A stretch of DNA of 51,150 bases, taken from positions 1 through 51,150 of the forward strand of contig CBDUEV010000015.1 in the NCBI GenBank assembly GCA_965366365.1. The letters are read 5' to 3'. Shown here piece by piece: positions 1 to 9,051 of the stretch. This stretch comes from CBDUEV01 sp965366365 (GTDB lineage: Bacteria > Actinomycetota > Acidimicrobiia > Spongiisociales > JAENVV01). The position numbers and the translations under genes were made by a program. How positions within the stretch are numbered: position 1 is the stretch's first letter; each line of letters opens with the position of its first letter. The notes under the pieces were generated by a model. It saw only the letters and a list, made by a program, of their open reading frames with translations. It made no database searches and was not told the DNA's origin.

Positions 1-55
1 CCACACACGACTCGAGATCGGCGCGGCGCGGCGCATCCGCGGTCACCCAACCCAT
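1..55 (-). CDS. glcF: Glycolate oxidase iron-sulfur subunit GlcF, N-terminus only
   Basis: Only the first 18 codons lie in the window; the gene continues past base 1. They begin MGWVTADAPRRADLESCV. The DLESCV segment is what precedes the first CxxC ferredoxin motif in GlcF proteins, the 4Fe-4S electron-transfer subunit of glycolate oxidase. The ATG at 55-53 overlaps the TGA of glcE (57-55) by one base (TGATG), so translation is probably coupled. The call rests on gene order (glcD-glcE-glcF) and this short N-terminus; the cysteine clusters themselves are outside the window. Confidence 0.75.
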   Translation of the reverse strand, partial: MGWVTADAPRRADLESCV

Positions 56-1179
56 CAAATGCCTCCTGGCAGGCGCCCGGGATTGACCACCCGGGCGGGA
101 TCGAAGCGAGCCACGATCCGACGCTGCGTCTCGAGCAGGGGCGGAGGCATACCCCAAGGGTCCACGGCCGATCGCACCGATTCGGGGGCGTCGATCATGA
201 CGAGGGCTCCCCCCTCCGCCTCGGCCCACTCCCGCAGCCGCATGGCTTGGTCGCCGTCCGCCTCGTCGTCCACGAGTTCGATCTCACCAACCTGGTGTTG
301 GGCACGCAACCCCCATCCGGTTGGGACCCGGGTCAATGCCACGTCGAGTGACGCAGGGGGAACCCTCAATGACCAGTGGGCACCCCCCGCCGGGCACACC
401 ATCGGGTCGGGCCAATGCAGCCCGGACTCCGCCCGTCCCCCCAAGACCGCCGCCTGACCTTCGACTTCTGCCCGCGTCCCGGCCAGAAAGACCCGCACCC
501 CATCGTCGTCCTCCAGAATGGCCAGAGGCCGGTACGCCCGTCGCGCCGCCTCGGATCCGTCGTCGACCTGCACCGTCATGGTCGACTCGGGCAGCGGCCA
601 CAACTTCAAACACACCTGGGTGATGATCCCGAGACCGCCAAAGGACCCAACGGCCAGCCTGGGGAGGTCGTAGCCGGTCACGTTCTTCACAACCCGGCCT
701 CCGGCCCGGACCGAGCGGCCGTCACCCGTCACCAGGTCGACCTCGAGAATCCGATCTCTCGTCGGCCCGTAGCGAGAGCGCCGCCACCCGGACACTCCCG
801 ATGCCAGAACCCCGCCGACCGTCGCCGAGGGAGAGAACTCGGGAAGGACGGCCGTCTGTCCTCTTTCGGCGAGACGCTCCTCGAGAGGCCCGATCTTCAT
901 CCCCGCCCCGACCACCACCGTGAGATCGTCCGGCTCCCACGCGACGAGGGCGTCGAGCGCTCCGGTCAGCAGGACGATGTCGGGCTCAACCGGATGACCG
1001 TAACCCTGGTGGGTTCCGCTCCCCCACACCAGGACACGCTTCGACTGCTCGGAGGCGTGTTCCAGAACCCGTCCCACCTCGTCCGCCGAAGTCGGCGCCA
1101 CCACGAACTCGCACTCCGGGGCGTCGGCGGGGAGGTCGGCTCGACGAGAGGCGAGCAGGTCTTCCAGGGAGCGGGTCAC
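55..1179 (-). CDS. glcE: Glycolate oxidase FAD-binding subunit GlcE
   Basis: This is a 374-residue FAD-binding protein of the GlcE type, a subunit of the GlcDEF complex that oxidises glycolate to glyoxylate. The PCMH-type FAD domain fills the first half: the FAD-contacting segment VLVWGSGTHQGYG, then SATVGGVLASG, then GGRVVKNVTGYDLPRL, a GlcE signature. The C-terminus ends in DPARVVNPGRLPGG, the usual family ending. I chose the GTG at 1179 because it forms a GTGA overlap with the glcD stop; an upstream in-frame ATG at 1221 would add 14 residues and overlap glcD more deeply. It is co-transcribed with glcD and glcF. Confidence 0.85.
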   Translation of the reverse strand: MTRSLEDLLASRRADLPADAPECEFVVAPTSADEVGRVLEHASEQSKRVLVWGSGTHQGYGHPVEPDIVLLTGALDALVAWEPDDLTVVVGAGMKIGPLEERLAERGQTAVLPEFSPSATVGGVLASGVSGWRRSRYGPTRDRILEVDLVTGDGRSVRAGGRVVKNVTGYDLPRLAVGSFGGLGIITQVCLKLWPLPESTMTVQVDDGSEAARRAYRPLAILEDDDGVRVFLAGTRAEVEGQAAVLGGRAESGLHWPDPMVCPAGGAHWSLRVPPASLDVALTRVPTGWGLRAQHQVGEIELVDDEADGDQAMRLREWAEAEGGALVMIDAPESVRSAVDPWGMPPPLLETQRRIVARFDPARVVNPGRLPGGI

Positions 1180-2591
1180 ACCCACACCCCGTCTGGGACC
1201 GGACGGCCGAGGTCGAAGCACCGGGAGCCGGCGGGGAGCACCTTGTTGGGGTTGAAGGAGCCCTCGGGATCGAACGCCTCTCTCAGCCTTGCTTGAGCGT
1301 CAAGATCGGCCTCAGAGAACATGAGAGGCATCAGGTCGCGCTTCTCGAGTCCGATTCCGTGCTCCCCGGACAACACGCCGCCGTTCTCGACGCACAGGGT
1401 GACGAGCTCCTCGGCCGCCGCCTGCACGCGGGCGAGCATGCCCGGTTCGTTGGCGTCGAACGCCATGAGAGGATGGAGATTCCCGTCACCGGCGTGAAAG
1501 ACATTCATCATCGTGATGCCGTACCGGGAGGCGATCTCGTAGACCTCGTTCATGACGGAGACCAGGCGTGTCCTGGGCACGACCGTGTCGTGCAGGTAGT
1601 AGTCGGGCGCCATCTGGGCGACGGCCCCGAAAGCCGACTTGCGACCGAGCCAGAGCAGCTCCCGCTCCTCCGCGGTTTGGGCGACCCGGACCTCGAGGGC
1701 GTCGTTCTGGCGGGCCACCTCCTCCACGATGGACAGTTCGGCGTCGACGGCTTGGGCGTGCCCGGCCACCTCCGCCAGCAGCACGGCCGCCGCCTCGGTA
1801 TCGAATCCGGCGTGTACGAAATTTTCGACTGCCCGAGTCATCACCTGATCCATCATCTCCAGCGCGGCGGGGACCACCCCGCGGGCGATGATCCCCGACA
1901 CCGTTGCCGCGGCGTCCTCGACGCGACGGAACGATGCCAGCGCCGTGCGGACCGACGGCGGATTCGGCGTCAGCTTCACGAGTACGCCGGTGAGAATTCC
2001 CAGGGTGCCTTCCGAGCCCACCACGACACCGCGCAGATCCAGTCCGATGGGGTCGGGGGCGGCGCTCCCCAGAGTCACGATCTCCCCGTCCGCGGTCACC
2101 ATCTCGACAGCGAGCACATGATTCACCGTGGTGCCCTCTGCCAGGCAGTGGGGACCGCCGCTGTTGTTGGCGACGTTGCCCCCGATCGTGCACGCCGACT
2201 GCGAGGAAGGGTCAGGAGCGAAATGAAAACCGTGGGGAGAGGTCAGGTTCGAGAGATCCAGGTTGATCACGCCGGGGCCAACCCAGGCGGTGCGATTCTC
2301 AGGGTCGATGGAGACGTCCACCAAGCCGGTCATGGCGACGACAATCGCACCATCGAGCGGGACCGCTCCGCCGGCCAGCCCGGTGCCGGCACCCCTCGCC
2401 ACCATCGCCGCTCCTGACGCTCGGGCGGCACGAACGACCCCGGCAACCTCCTCGGCGGTCCTGGGAAACACCACGAGGCCCGCACTTCCCCGCACGACTC
2501 CGGCGTCCATGGCGTAGAGGTGCCGCTCGACCGGTTCGGAGAGGACCCGGTCCGCTCCAAGCAGCTTTCGGAGGTCGTCGGTCAGTGCCAT
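1176..2591 (-). CDS. glcD: Glycolate oxidase FAD-linked subunit GlcD
   Basis: This 471-residue flavoprotein matches GlcD/D-lactate dehydrogenase-type FAD-linked oxidases, the catalytic subunit of glycolate oxidase. FAD-domain motifs are MVARGAGTGLAGGAVP, GGNVANNSGGPH and VVVGSEGTLGI. The C-terminal half has the substrate and metal-site motifs NVFHAGDGNLHP and SGEHGIGLEKR and ends DPEGSFNPNKVLP. Length is normal for the family. The ATG at 2591 is six bases after a TACGCT box, so the operon is probably leaderless at its head. It is divergent from purC across about 110 bases. Confidence 0.9.
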   Translation of the reverse strand: MALTDDLRKLLGADRVLSEPVERHLYAMDAGVVRGSAGLVVFPRTAEEVAGVVRAARASGAAMVARGAGTGLAGGAVPLDGAIVVAMTGLVDVSIDPENRTAWVGPGVINLDLSNLTSPHGFHFAPDPSSQSACTIGGNVANNSGGPHCLAEGTTVNHVLAVEMVTADGEIVTLGSAAPDPIGLDLRGVVVGSEGTLGILTGVLVKLTPNPPSVRTALASFRRVEDAAATVSGIIARGVVPAALEMMDQVMTRAVENFVHAGFDTEAAAVLLAEVAGHAQAVDAELSIVEEVARQNDALEVRVAQTAEERELLWLGRKSAFGAVAQMAPDYYLHDTVVPRTRLVSVMNEVYEIASRYGITMMNVFHAGDGNLHPLMAFDANEPGMLARVQAAAEELVTLCVENGGVLSGEHGIGLEKRDLMPLMFSEADLDAQARLREAFDPEGSFNPNKVLPAGSRCFDLGRPVPDGVWV

Positions 2592-2597
2592 TCCGCA

Positions 2598-2603
2598 AGC
2601 GTA
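2598..2603 (-). promoter_or_regulatory. -10 box of leaderless glcD promoter
   Basis: On the minus strand TACGCT is followed by six bases and then the glcD ATG. That spacing would place transcription start on the start codon. No convincing -35 box is seen. Confidence 0.5.
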
Positions 2604-2691
2604 ACCCCAAGTGCCGCCGGGCACGTGCGGGATAGCCCACCCCTCGGCACGAGTCCGCAGGTTCAAGGTCGCTCGGACGCTCCCATGTCTG

Positions 2692-2697
2692 TATGAT
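2692..2697 (+). promoter_or_regulatory. -10 box of leaderless purC promoter
   Basis: TATGAT is followed by seven bases and a GTG at 2705, with no Shine-Dalgarno sequence between. This supports a leaderless purine-operon transcript. A regulatory aptamer cannot be excluded but nothing resembling one is visible. Confidence 0.5.
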
Positions 2698-2704
2698 CCC
2701 CGCC

Positions 2705-3583
2705 GTGCCGGCGTTACGACATCTGGGATCAGGCAAAGTCCGCGAGATCTATGAGGTCGACGATACCCGTTTGCTCTTCGTGGCAACCGACCGCATCTCG
2801 GCTTACGACGTCATCCTGGCCGATCCCATCCCCGACAAGGGCAGGGTACTGACCGGACTGTCGCTCCATTTCTTCGATCTTCTGGACACACCCAATCACT
2901 TCCTCTCGACCGATCTCTCCACCTTGTCCGGGCTCACCGAGCAGGAGAGGCGGGATCTGGCCGGACGGTCCATGATCGTCCGCCGGGCGGAGGTTGTTCC
3001 GGTCGAATGCGTCGTGCGGGGGTACCTGTACGGTTCGTCGTGGCGGGAGTATCGTGATGGCGGAGGGCCGACGACGGAACACCTCCCCAGCGGTCTCCGG
3101 CTCGCCGACCAGCTTCCCGAGCCCATCTTCACGCCGGCCACCAAGGCGGAGAGCGGGCACGACGAGAATCTCACCGAAGCGGAGGCTCGTCAATCGCTGG
3201 GAGACGCCCTGTACACCCGGCTCCGAGACACCTCACTGGCCATCTACAACGAGGCAGCCGCATACGCCGCCGAGCGAGGCGTGATCCTCGCCGACACGAA
3301 GTTCGAGTTCGGATTCGTCGGCGAAGAGCTCCTCCTCATCGACGAGGTCTTGACCCCCGACTCCTCCAGGTACTGGCCTGCCGACGAGTGGGTGCCGGGT
3401 GAAGCCGTACCGTCCTTCGACAAGCAGTATGTGCGCGACTGGCTCGACTCGACCGGTTGGGACCACAGCCCTCCCTCTCCATCGCTGCCGGCCGAGATCA
3501 TCTCCGGGACCCGAGCCCGCTACGCCGAGGCGTACGCCCGCGTGACCGGCAGTTCGTTCGATTCCTATCTGGAGAACCTATGA
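2705..3583 (+). CDS. purC: SAICAR synthetase PurC
   Basis: Phosphoribosylaminoimidazole-succinocarboxamide synthase joins CAIR and aspartate using ATP, in purine biosynthesis. Family motifs are GSGKVREIYEVDD near the N-terminus, FVATDRISAYDVI, VVPVECVVRGYLYGSSW, and LADTKFEFGF followed by LLIDEVLTPDSSRYWP. The 292 residues fit the longer SAICAR synthetases. The GTG at 2705 gives a start VPALRHLGSGKVRE of normal length and lies seven bases after TATGAT; an ATG at 2693 overlaps that box and is the alternative. It is the first gene of the pur operon and its stop overlaps purS by four bases (ATGA). Confidence 0.92.
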   Translation: MPALRHLGSGKVREIYEVDDTRLLFVATDRISAYDVILADPIPDKGRVLTGLSLHFFDLLDTPNHFLSTDLSTLSGLTEQERRDLAGRSMIVRRAEVVPVECVVRGYLYGSSWREYRDGGGPTTEHLPSGLRLADQLPEPIFTPATKAESGHDENLTEAEARQSLGDALYTRLRDTSLAIYNEAAAYAAERGVILADTKFEFGFVGEELLLIDEVLTPDSSRYWPADEWVPGEAVPSFDKQYVRDWLDSTGWDHSPPSPSLPAEIISGTRARYAEAYARVTGSSFDSYLENL

Positions 3584-3822
3584 AAGTGACCGTGACGGTC
3601 AGGCGGAGGCCGATCATCTCCGATCCGCAGGGGAGCACCGTGGGTCGCGCCCTACGCGATCTGGGCTACGAAGGCGTGGGCCGGGTCAGAATCGACAAGG
3701 TCGTGACCCTCGACGTCGAAGGCGCCGACAAGGCGGAGGTCGAGGCCCAAGTAGTGGAGATGTGCCAGAAACTCCTCGCCAATCCGGTCATGGAAGACTT
3801 CGAGATCGAGGTCCACGAGTGA
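3580..3822 (+). CDS. purS: FGAM synthase subunit PurS
   Basis: This 80-residue protein is the small subunit of formylglycinamidine ribonucleotide synthase. It bridges PurQ and PurL in organisms with the three-part enzyme. The sequence shows the PurS pattern: KVTVTVRRRPIISDPQG at the start, GYEGVGRVRIDKVVTLDV in the middle, and a C-terminal CQKLLANPVMEDFEIEV. The ATG overlaps the purC stop, and the TGA overlaps the purQ GTG, so purC, purS and purQ are probably translationally coupled. Confidence 0.92.
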   Translation: MKVTVTVRRRPIISDPQGSTVGRALRDLGYEGVGRVRIDKVVTLDVEGADKAEVEAQVVEMCQKLLANPVMEDFEIEVHE

Positions 3823-4517
3823 AGGCCGCGGTGATCGTGTTTCCCGGATCCAACTGCGAACACGACACCGTCTACGCGCTTCGTTCGGTCGGCGCCGAGG
3901 CCGAGCTGGTCTGGCACCGTCACACCGATCTCTCCGAGTTCGATGGAGCGATTCTCCCTGGTGGCTTCGCTCACGGCGACTACCTCCGCACCGGTGCGAT
4001 CGCCAGGTTCTCCCCGGTGATGGCCGAGGTCGAGACGATGGCCCGGCAAGGGAAGCCGGTCCTCGGGATCTGCAACGGTTTCCAGATTCTCTGTGAAGCC
4101 GGCCTCCTCCCCGGCGTGCTCCTCCAGAACAGAGACCTGAAATTCATCTGTCGGGACGTTCACGTGCGCGTCGAGAGCACCAACTCCGTACTCACACGGG
4201 CGGCTGAGCCGGGTCAGGTGCTCCGGATCCCCTTGAACTCTTACGAGGGAAACTTCACGCTGCCCGAGACGGACCTGGCGGCCCTCGAAACCGAGGACCA
4301 GGTGATGCTCCGCTACTCGGCGGCAGATGGTGTCGTCGACGAGTCGTCCAACCCGAACGGGTCGATGGGACACATCGCCGCGGTGAGCAATCCTGCCGGC
4401 AACGTGGCCGGTCTCATGCCTCATCCGGAGCGGGCCGTCGAGGCGGTACTCGGTTCGGCCGATGGTCGGGTACTCCTGGAATCGTTCGTCTCCTCGATGG
4501 CGGTGGCCAGTGTCTGA
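3819..4517 (+). CDS. purQ: FGAM synthase glutaminase subunit PurQ
   Basis: PurQ hydrolyses glutamine and passes ammonia to PurL. It is a class I glutamine amidotransferase of 232 residues. The nucleophile elbow is KPVLGICNGFQIL with Cys85, and the His and Glu of the triad are in MPHPERAVE near the C-terminus. The N-terminal VIVFPGSNCEHD and GGFAHGDYLR are PurQ signatures. The start is the GTG of a GTGA overlap with purS. Confidence 0.93.
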   Translation: MKAAVIVFPGSNCEHDTVYALRSVGAEAELVWHRHTDLSEFDGAILPGGFAHGDYLRTGAIARFSPVMAEVETMARQGKPVLGICNGFQILCEAGLLPGVLLQNRDLKFICRDVHVRVESTNSVLTRAAEPGQVLRIPLNSYEGNFTLPETDLAALETEDQVMLRYSAADGVVDESSNPNGSMGHIAAVSNPAGNVAGLMPHPERAVEAVLGSADGRVLLESFVSSMAVASV

Positions 4518-6729
4518 AGGCGACACCACCGAGGACGGCGACCAGCCACTTCACCAGGCGCTGGGCATGACCGACGACGAGTACGAGAGCGTCCTCGACA
4601 TTCTCGGCAGAGAACCCAGCAGGGCCGAGCTCGCCATGTATTCGGTCATGTGGTCCGAGCACTGCTCGTACAAGTCATCCCGCGCCCACTTGGGGAGGTT
4701 CCCGACGGAGGCACCGTGGGTGGTGGTCGGGCCCGGCGAAAACGCGGGAGTCGTGGACCTCGGCGATGGATGGCTGGCGGCACTGCGGATCGAGTCCCAC
4801 AACCATCCCTCCTACGTCGAACCGGTCCAGGGGGCGGCCACCGGAGTGGGCGGGATCCTGCGCGACGTCTTCACGATGGGGGCTCGTCCCATCGCCCTGT
4901 GGGATCAGATCCGTTTCGGGCCGCTGGACGATCCCCACAACCGGTATCTCTTCTCCGGCGTGGTCGAGGGCATCGCCGGATACGGGAACGCGGTGGGGGT
5001 GCCGACGGTAGGTGGAGAGATCGCCTTCGAGGAGTGTTACAGCGGCAACCCTCTCGTCAACGTCATGTGCCTGGGGATCCTGCGTCGCGAGCAGCTCGTG
5101 CTGGGCACGGCCGGCTCCCCCGGCTCTGTGTCGGTTCTGCTGGGGTCCTCGACGGGACGTGACGGGATCGGGGGTGCCTCGGTGCTGGCGTCGGCGAGTT
5201 TCGACGAAGGTTCCGAGTCCAAGCGCCCCTCCGTGCAGGTCGGAGACCCGTTCGAGGAAAAGAAACTGATCGAGGCCTGCCTCGAGTTGTACGAAAAGGG
5301 CTTGGTGGTGGGCGTGCAGGACCTCGGGGCGGCCGGTCTCTCCTGCGCCACGTCCGAGCCTGCCGCCCGGGCAGGCGTGGGCATGGACGTCGATCTCGAC
5401 AAGGTCCACGTTCGAGAGGGCGGAATGACCGCCCCCGAGCTGCTCATGTCAGAGTCGCAGGAGCGGATGATGGCTTTCGTGGAGCCGGCCCGCGTCGACG
5501 AGGTGCTGGCGATCGCCCGCAAGTGGGAGATCGATGCCTCGGTGGTCGGCGAGGTCAAGGCCGGCGGCGCCCTGCGCATTCACTACGACGGGGAACTGGT
5601 GGCGGAACTCCCGGCCGCTTCGTTGACAGAGGACGCCCCCCTCTACCACCGTCCCTCCGGTGAGCCCTACTGGCTCGAAGACTTGTGGACCCACACGCTG
5701 CAGGTTCTCTCCGCTCCGGACGTCGGGGCCAGCCTCCTCCGGATTCTGGATGATCCGTCGCTGGCCGACCCGTCCTGGGTCTACGAGCAGTACGACCACC
5801 AGCTCTTCCTGAACACCATGGTCGGACCCGGCCACGATGGGTCGCTCCTGCGGGTCAAAGGCACGCAGAAAGGGCTGGCGGTCTCCACCGACGGCAACGG
5901 ACGCCACTGCCATCTCGACCCTCGGCGCGGCGCGGCACGACTCGTTTTCGAGGCAGCCTTGAACGTGGCCATGGTCGGGGCGCTCCCGCTGGCAGTGGTC
6001 GACAACCTCAACTTCGGGAATCCCGAGAAGTCCGAGGTCATGTGGCAGTTCACCGAAACCGTGGAAGGGATCTCCGAGGCGTGCGAAGCTCTCGGAATCC
6101 CGGTCATCGGGGGCAATGTGTCCTTCTACAACGAGACGGACGACCAGGACATCTACCCCACGCCCATCGTCGGACTGCTGGGGATGGTCGAACCGATCCC
6201 CGCCAACCCACCGCGTCTCGATCGCGCCGAGGCGGGGATGGAGATCTGGATGCTCGGCCCTCGCCATTCGCGCAACCTCGCCGGAAGCGCCTTCGAAAAG
6301 GTGATCCACGGCCACGTGGGGGGACGGCCGGATGCACCCGACGCCACCATGGCCAAGGCGGTGATGAGCCTCGCCACATCCATGGTCCACGAGGAGTTGA
6401 GCCCCACGCTCCACGACATCTCGCACGGGGGAATCGCGGTGGCGCTGGCCGAGATCTGTATCCACTCGGGAGTCGGAGCGACATATCGTTTCACCGACTG
6501 GGTGGGTCTCTTTGCCGAAAACCCACACCGGTTCCTGGCGGCTGTTGCCGTCGAGCACGCACCTCGCATCGAGCAGCTGGCCAGAGAACTGGGCGTGCCG
6601 GCTTCTCGTTTGGGAGCGTTCGAAGGCGACGAGCTGATACTCGACAACGGGGGACCAGAATCGACCCGCATCCCGCTGGCCGAGGTCACCCGTGTCTGGA
6701 AGGATGCCATCCCGCGTCGCATGGGGTAG
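4510..6729 (+). CDS. purL: FGAM synthase large subunit PurL
   Basis: This 739-residue protein is the small (non-fused) form of PurL, which makes FGAM from FGAR, ATP and ammonia and needs PurS and PurQ, both encoded just upstream. Visible family segments are MWSEHCSYKSS, RIESHNHPSYVEPVQGAATGVGG, VQDLGAAGLSCATSE and VIGGNVSFYNE, in the order of the two tandem AIRS-like halves. The GTG at 4510 overlaps the end of purQ by eight bases; no internal start gives a better N-terminus. Confidence 0.93.
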   Translation: MSEGDTTEDGDQPLHQALGMTDDEYESVLDILGREPSRAELAMYSVMWSEHCSYKSSRAHLGRFPTEAPWVVVGPGENAGVVDLGDGWLAALRIESHNHPSYVEPVQGAATGVGGILRDVFTMGARPIALWDQIRFGPLDDPHNRYLFSGVVEGIAGYGNAVGVPTVGGEIAFEECYSGNPLVNVMCLGILRREQLVLGTAGSPGSVSVLLGSSTGRDGIGGASVLASASFDEGSESKRPSVQVGDPFEEKKLIEACLELYEKGLVVGVQDLGAAGLSCATSEPAARAGVGMDVDLDKVHVREGGMTAPELLMSESQERMMAFVEPARVDEVLAIARKWEIDASVVGEVKAGGALRIHYDGELVAELPAASLTEDAPLYHRPSGEPYWLEDLWTHTLQVLSAPDVGASLLRILDDPSLADPSWVYEQYDHQLFLNTMVGPGHDGSLLRVKGTQKGLAVSTDGNGRHCHLDPRRGAARLVFEAALNVAMVGALPLAVVDNLNFGNPEKSEVMWQFTETVEGISEACEALGIPVIGGNVSFYNETDDQDIYPTPIVGLLGMVEPIPANPPRLDRAEAGMEIWMLGPRHSRNLAGSAFEKVIHGHVGGRPDAPDATMAKAVMSLATSMVHEELSPTLHDISHGGIAVALAEICIHSGVGATYRFTDWVGLFAENPHRFLAAVAVEHAPRIEQLARELGVPASRLGAFEGDELILDNGGPESTRIPLAEVTRVWKDAIPRRMG

Positions 6730-6769
6730 CGTGAGAGTGCCATCGGCCGTGCCGGACATCAGGGACACT

Positions 6770-7552
6770 ATGGGCCTCTCCACCACCTTACGAAGCATCA
6801 GGGACTGGGCAACCACCATCCCCACCCTCGCGGCCTTTGCGCTCACCTTCTTGTTCGGCGACATCGCCATTCGGTTTGCCCGGCTTTTCGGACTCCACCC
6901 GATGGAGGTGACCGCCGGCGCCGTTCAGCGAGTCCTGCTGTCGTGCTTCCGGCTGTCGGGGGCGCGAATCAACGTGGAACGCCACCCCGAAGTCTTGGCG
7001 AAGCGCCCCTACATTTTCCTGTCCAACCACCAGAGCCTCCTGGACATCCCCATCTTTGGTGGACTTCTCTTCTCCAACTACCCGAAATACATCGCCAAGA
7101 TCGAACTCGCCAAGCGGATCCCCCTGGTCTCCTACAACCTCCGACGAGGAGGCAACGCCATCATCGACCGGAGCGGCGGTAGACAGGCCATCCGCGTCAT
7201 TCGAGATTTCGGCAAGACGTGCCAGCGGCGAGGCGTGTCACCGGTCATCTTTCCTGAGGGATCCCGTTCTCGCGACGGCCGTCTCAAAGAGTTCAAGCCG
7301 GGGGGCACGGCCGCCCTCCTCAAGGCAGCCCCCGACCTTCCGGTCGTTCCAACCACCATCGACGGCTCGTGGGTGCTCTTGAAGAACAAGCTCTTCCCGA
7401 TCCCGTTCGGCACCCGCATCAACGTTCGGTTTGGTGCCCCCATCGATCGCAAGTCCGGAGAGAACGCGACAGAGATCCTCGACGAGACCCGCGAGCGAAT
7501 CGCCGCCACACTCGAGAGCTGGCGGGCAACCCAGTCACCAGGACTCGTCTGA
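6770..7552 (+). CDS. plsC: 1-acyl-sn-glycerol-3-phosphate acyltransferase (PlsC family)
   Basis: This membrane-associated acyltransferase of about 260 residues would make phosphatidic acid from lysophosphatidic acid. It carries the NHxxxxD catalytic motif in FLSNHQSLLDIPIFGG, a FPEGSRSRDGRLKEFKPGG acyl-acceptor motif, and a hydrophobic N-terminal stretch (TLAAFALTFLFGDIAI). It sits between purL and purF, so the pur operon is interrupted by a lipid gene. Start choice is uncertain: ATG 6770 gives MGLSTTLR; in-frame GTGs at 6731 and 6737 lie just after the purL stop. Confidence 0.85.
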   Translation: MGLSTTLRSIRDWATTIPTLAAFALTFLFGDIAIRFARLFGLHPMEVTAGAVQRVLLSCFRLSGARINVERHPEVLAKRPYIFLSNHQSLLDIPIFGGLLFSNYPKYIAKIELAKRIPLVSYNLRRGGNAIIDRSGGRQAIRVIRDFGKTCQRRGVSPVIFPEGSRSRDGRLKEFKPGGTAALLKAAPDLPVVPTTIDGSWVLLKNKLFPIPFGTRINVRFGAPIDRKSGENATEILDETRERIAATLESWRATQSPGLV

Positions 7553-7620
7553 GCGGCACGCCCACTCGCCCTGATCGCCGTGCCGACGAGCGAGAGTCGT
7601 GCCGCACGCCCCGACCTGCC

Positions 7621-7626
7621 TACAAT
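7621..7626 (+). promoter_or_regulatory. -10 box of purF promoter
   Basis: TACAAT is followed after six bases by GTG (7633), which is directly followed by in-frame ATG (7636). This gives purF-purM their own probably leaderless promoter inside the pur cluster. Confidence 0.45.
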
Positions 7627-7635
7627 CGCCGCGTG

Positions 7636-9051
7636 ATGGACGAACCCTCCCGACCCGGAGAAGCATGCGGCGTCTTCGGGGTGTACGCACCCGGCTCGGA
7701 CGTTGCCCAACTTACCTACTTCGGGCTTTTTGCGCTCCAGCACCGTGGGCAGGAGAGCGCCGGGATCGCCGTCTCGGACGGCGAGACCACCATGATCAGC
7801 AAGGACATGGGCCTGGTCACCCAGGTCTTCGACGTGGCTTCCCTGGCCGCACTGACGGGCCATCTCGCCGTGGGCCACACTCGCTACTCCACCACCGGGT
7901 CCACCACCTGGGAGAACGCCCAGCCGACCTACCGGCAGGTGGGCGACACCTCCATCTCGCTGGCTCACAACGGCAACCTCACCAACACGCAGGCGCTGGC
8001 CGACTCCCTCGAACTCGCCGGAATCACCGATTCCGAGTTGATGGTGGAGGCCATTTCCCGAGCCCTGAGCGACGAGCGTTCAGATGGACGGGGCCTCGCC
8101 AAAGCCCTGACCGACGTCCTCCCCCTCTTCGAAGGCGCCTTCTCGTTGGCGATCATGGACCAAGGCAACCTCGTCGGGGTCCGCGACCCGCACGGCTTCC
8201 GGCCCCTGTGCCTGGGACGACTCGACGGCGGTGGATGGGTGATCGCATCGGAAACGGCTGCGCTCGACATCGTCGGCGCAGAGTTCGTGCGGGAGATCGA
8301 GCCTGGTGAAATGGTGGTCATCAACGCCCAGGGGATACGCTCCCACCGCCCCTTTGCCGGGTCGTACCCGAACCGCCTCTGCGTGTTCGAATTCGTGTAC
8401 TTCGCCCGGCCCGACAGCCGCCTCTACGGCCAGGACATCCACGGCGCCCGACAAGAGATGGGCCGGCAACTCGCCTCCGAATCTCCGGCGGCAGCCGACG
8501 TGGTCGTTCCGGTCCCCGAGTCCGGCATTCCAGCCGCTCAGGGCTTCTCCGAAGCGTCCGGGATCCACTACGCCGATGGGCTGGTCAAGAACCGCTATGT
8601 CGGACGAACCTTCATCCAGCCCACCCAACTCCTGCGCGATCGAGGCATCCGGATGAAACTCAACCCGATTCCCTCGAACCTCGACGGTCAACGGGTCGCC
8701 CTGGTCGACGACTCCATCGTGCGCGGCAGCACCACCCGGCAGCTGGTCGGGATGGTGCGGGAAGCGGGCGCCAAGGAGATCCATCTCCGTATCTCGTCAC
8801 CGCCCTATCGCTGGCCGTGCTTCTACGGTATGGACACGTCCGACCGCAGCCGGCTCCTGGCAGCCGGCAAGTCGGTGGACGAGATCCAGGAGTATCTCGG
8901 AGTCGATTCGCTGGCCTACCTCTCTTTGGGCGGCCTCCTCGCCTCAACCGGAGGACAGGCAGGCGGGTTCTGCTCGGCATGCCTGACCGGCGACTACCCG
9001 ACCGAGGTGCCGGTGGCGATCGGGAAGTTCGCCCTGGAAACGACCAGCTGA
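7636..9051 (+). CDS. purF: Amidophosphoribosyltransferase PurF
   Basis: PurF makes phosphoribosylamine from PRPP and glutamine, the first committed step of purine synthesis. The N-terminal glutaminase (Ntn hydrolase) begins EACGVFGVY with nucleophile Cys11 after a 10-residue propeptide. FALQHRGQESAGIAV and GHTRYSTTGS follow. The PRTase domain has the PRPP loop VALVDDSIVRGSTT. The C-terminal CFYGMD and the cysteines in GFCSACLTGDYP are positioned as in the Fe-S-containing B. subtilis-type enzyme. Length is 471 residues. The GTG at 7633, one codon upstream, fits the leaderless spacing equally well. Confidence 0.92.
   Translation: MDEPSRPGEACGVFGVYAPGSDVAQLTYFGLFALQHRGQESAGIAVSDGETTMISKDMGLVTQVFDVASLAALTGHLAVGHTRYSTTGSTTWENAQPTYRQVGDTSISLAHNGNLTNTQALADSLELAGITDSELMVEAISRALSDERSDGRGLAKALTDVLPLFEGAFSLAIMDQGNLVGVRDPHGFRPLCLGRLDGGGWVIASETAALDIVGAEFVREIEPGEMVVINAQGIRSHRPFAGSYPNRLCVFEFVYFARPDSRLYGQDIHGARQEMGRQLASESPAAADVVVPVPESGIPAAQGFSEASGIHYADGLVKNRYVGRTFIQPTQLLRDRGIRMKLNPIPSNLDGQRVALVDDSIVRGSTTRQLVGMVREAGAKEIHLRISSPPYRWPCFYGMDTSDRSRLLAAGKSVDEIQEYLGVDSLAYLSLGGLLASTGGQAGGFCSACLTGDYPTEVPVAIGKFALETTS

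Noticed and set aside
2592..2704. Purine riboswitch or PurR box before purC
   Set aside because: The leaderless start leaves no room for a leader RNA, and no known aptamer core was seen.
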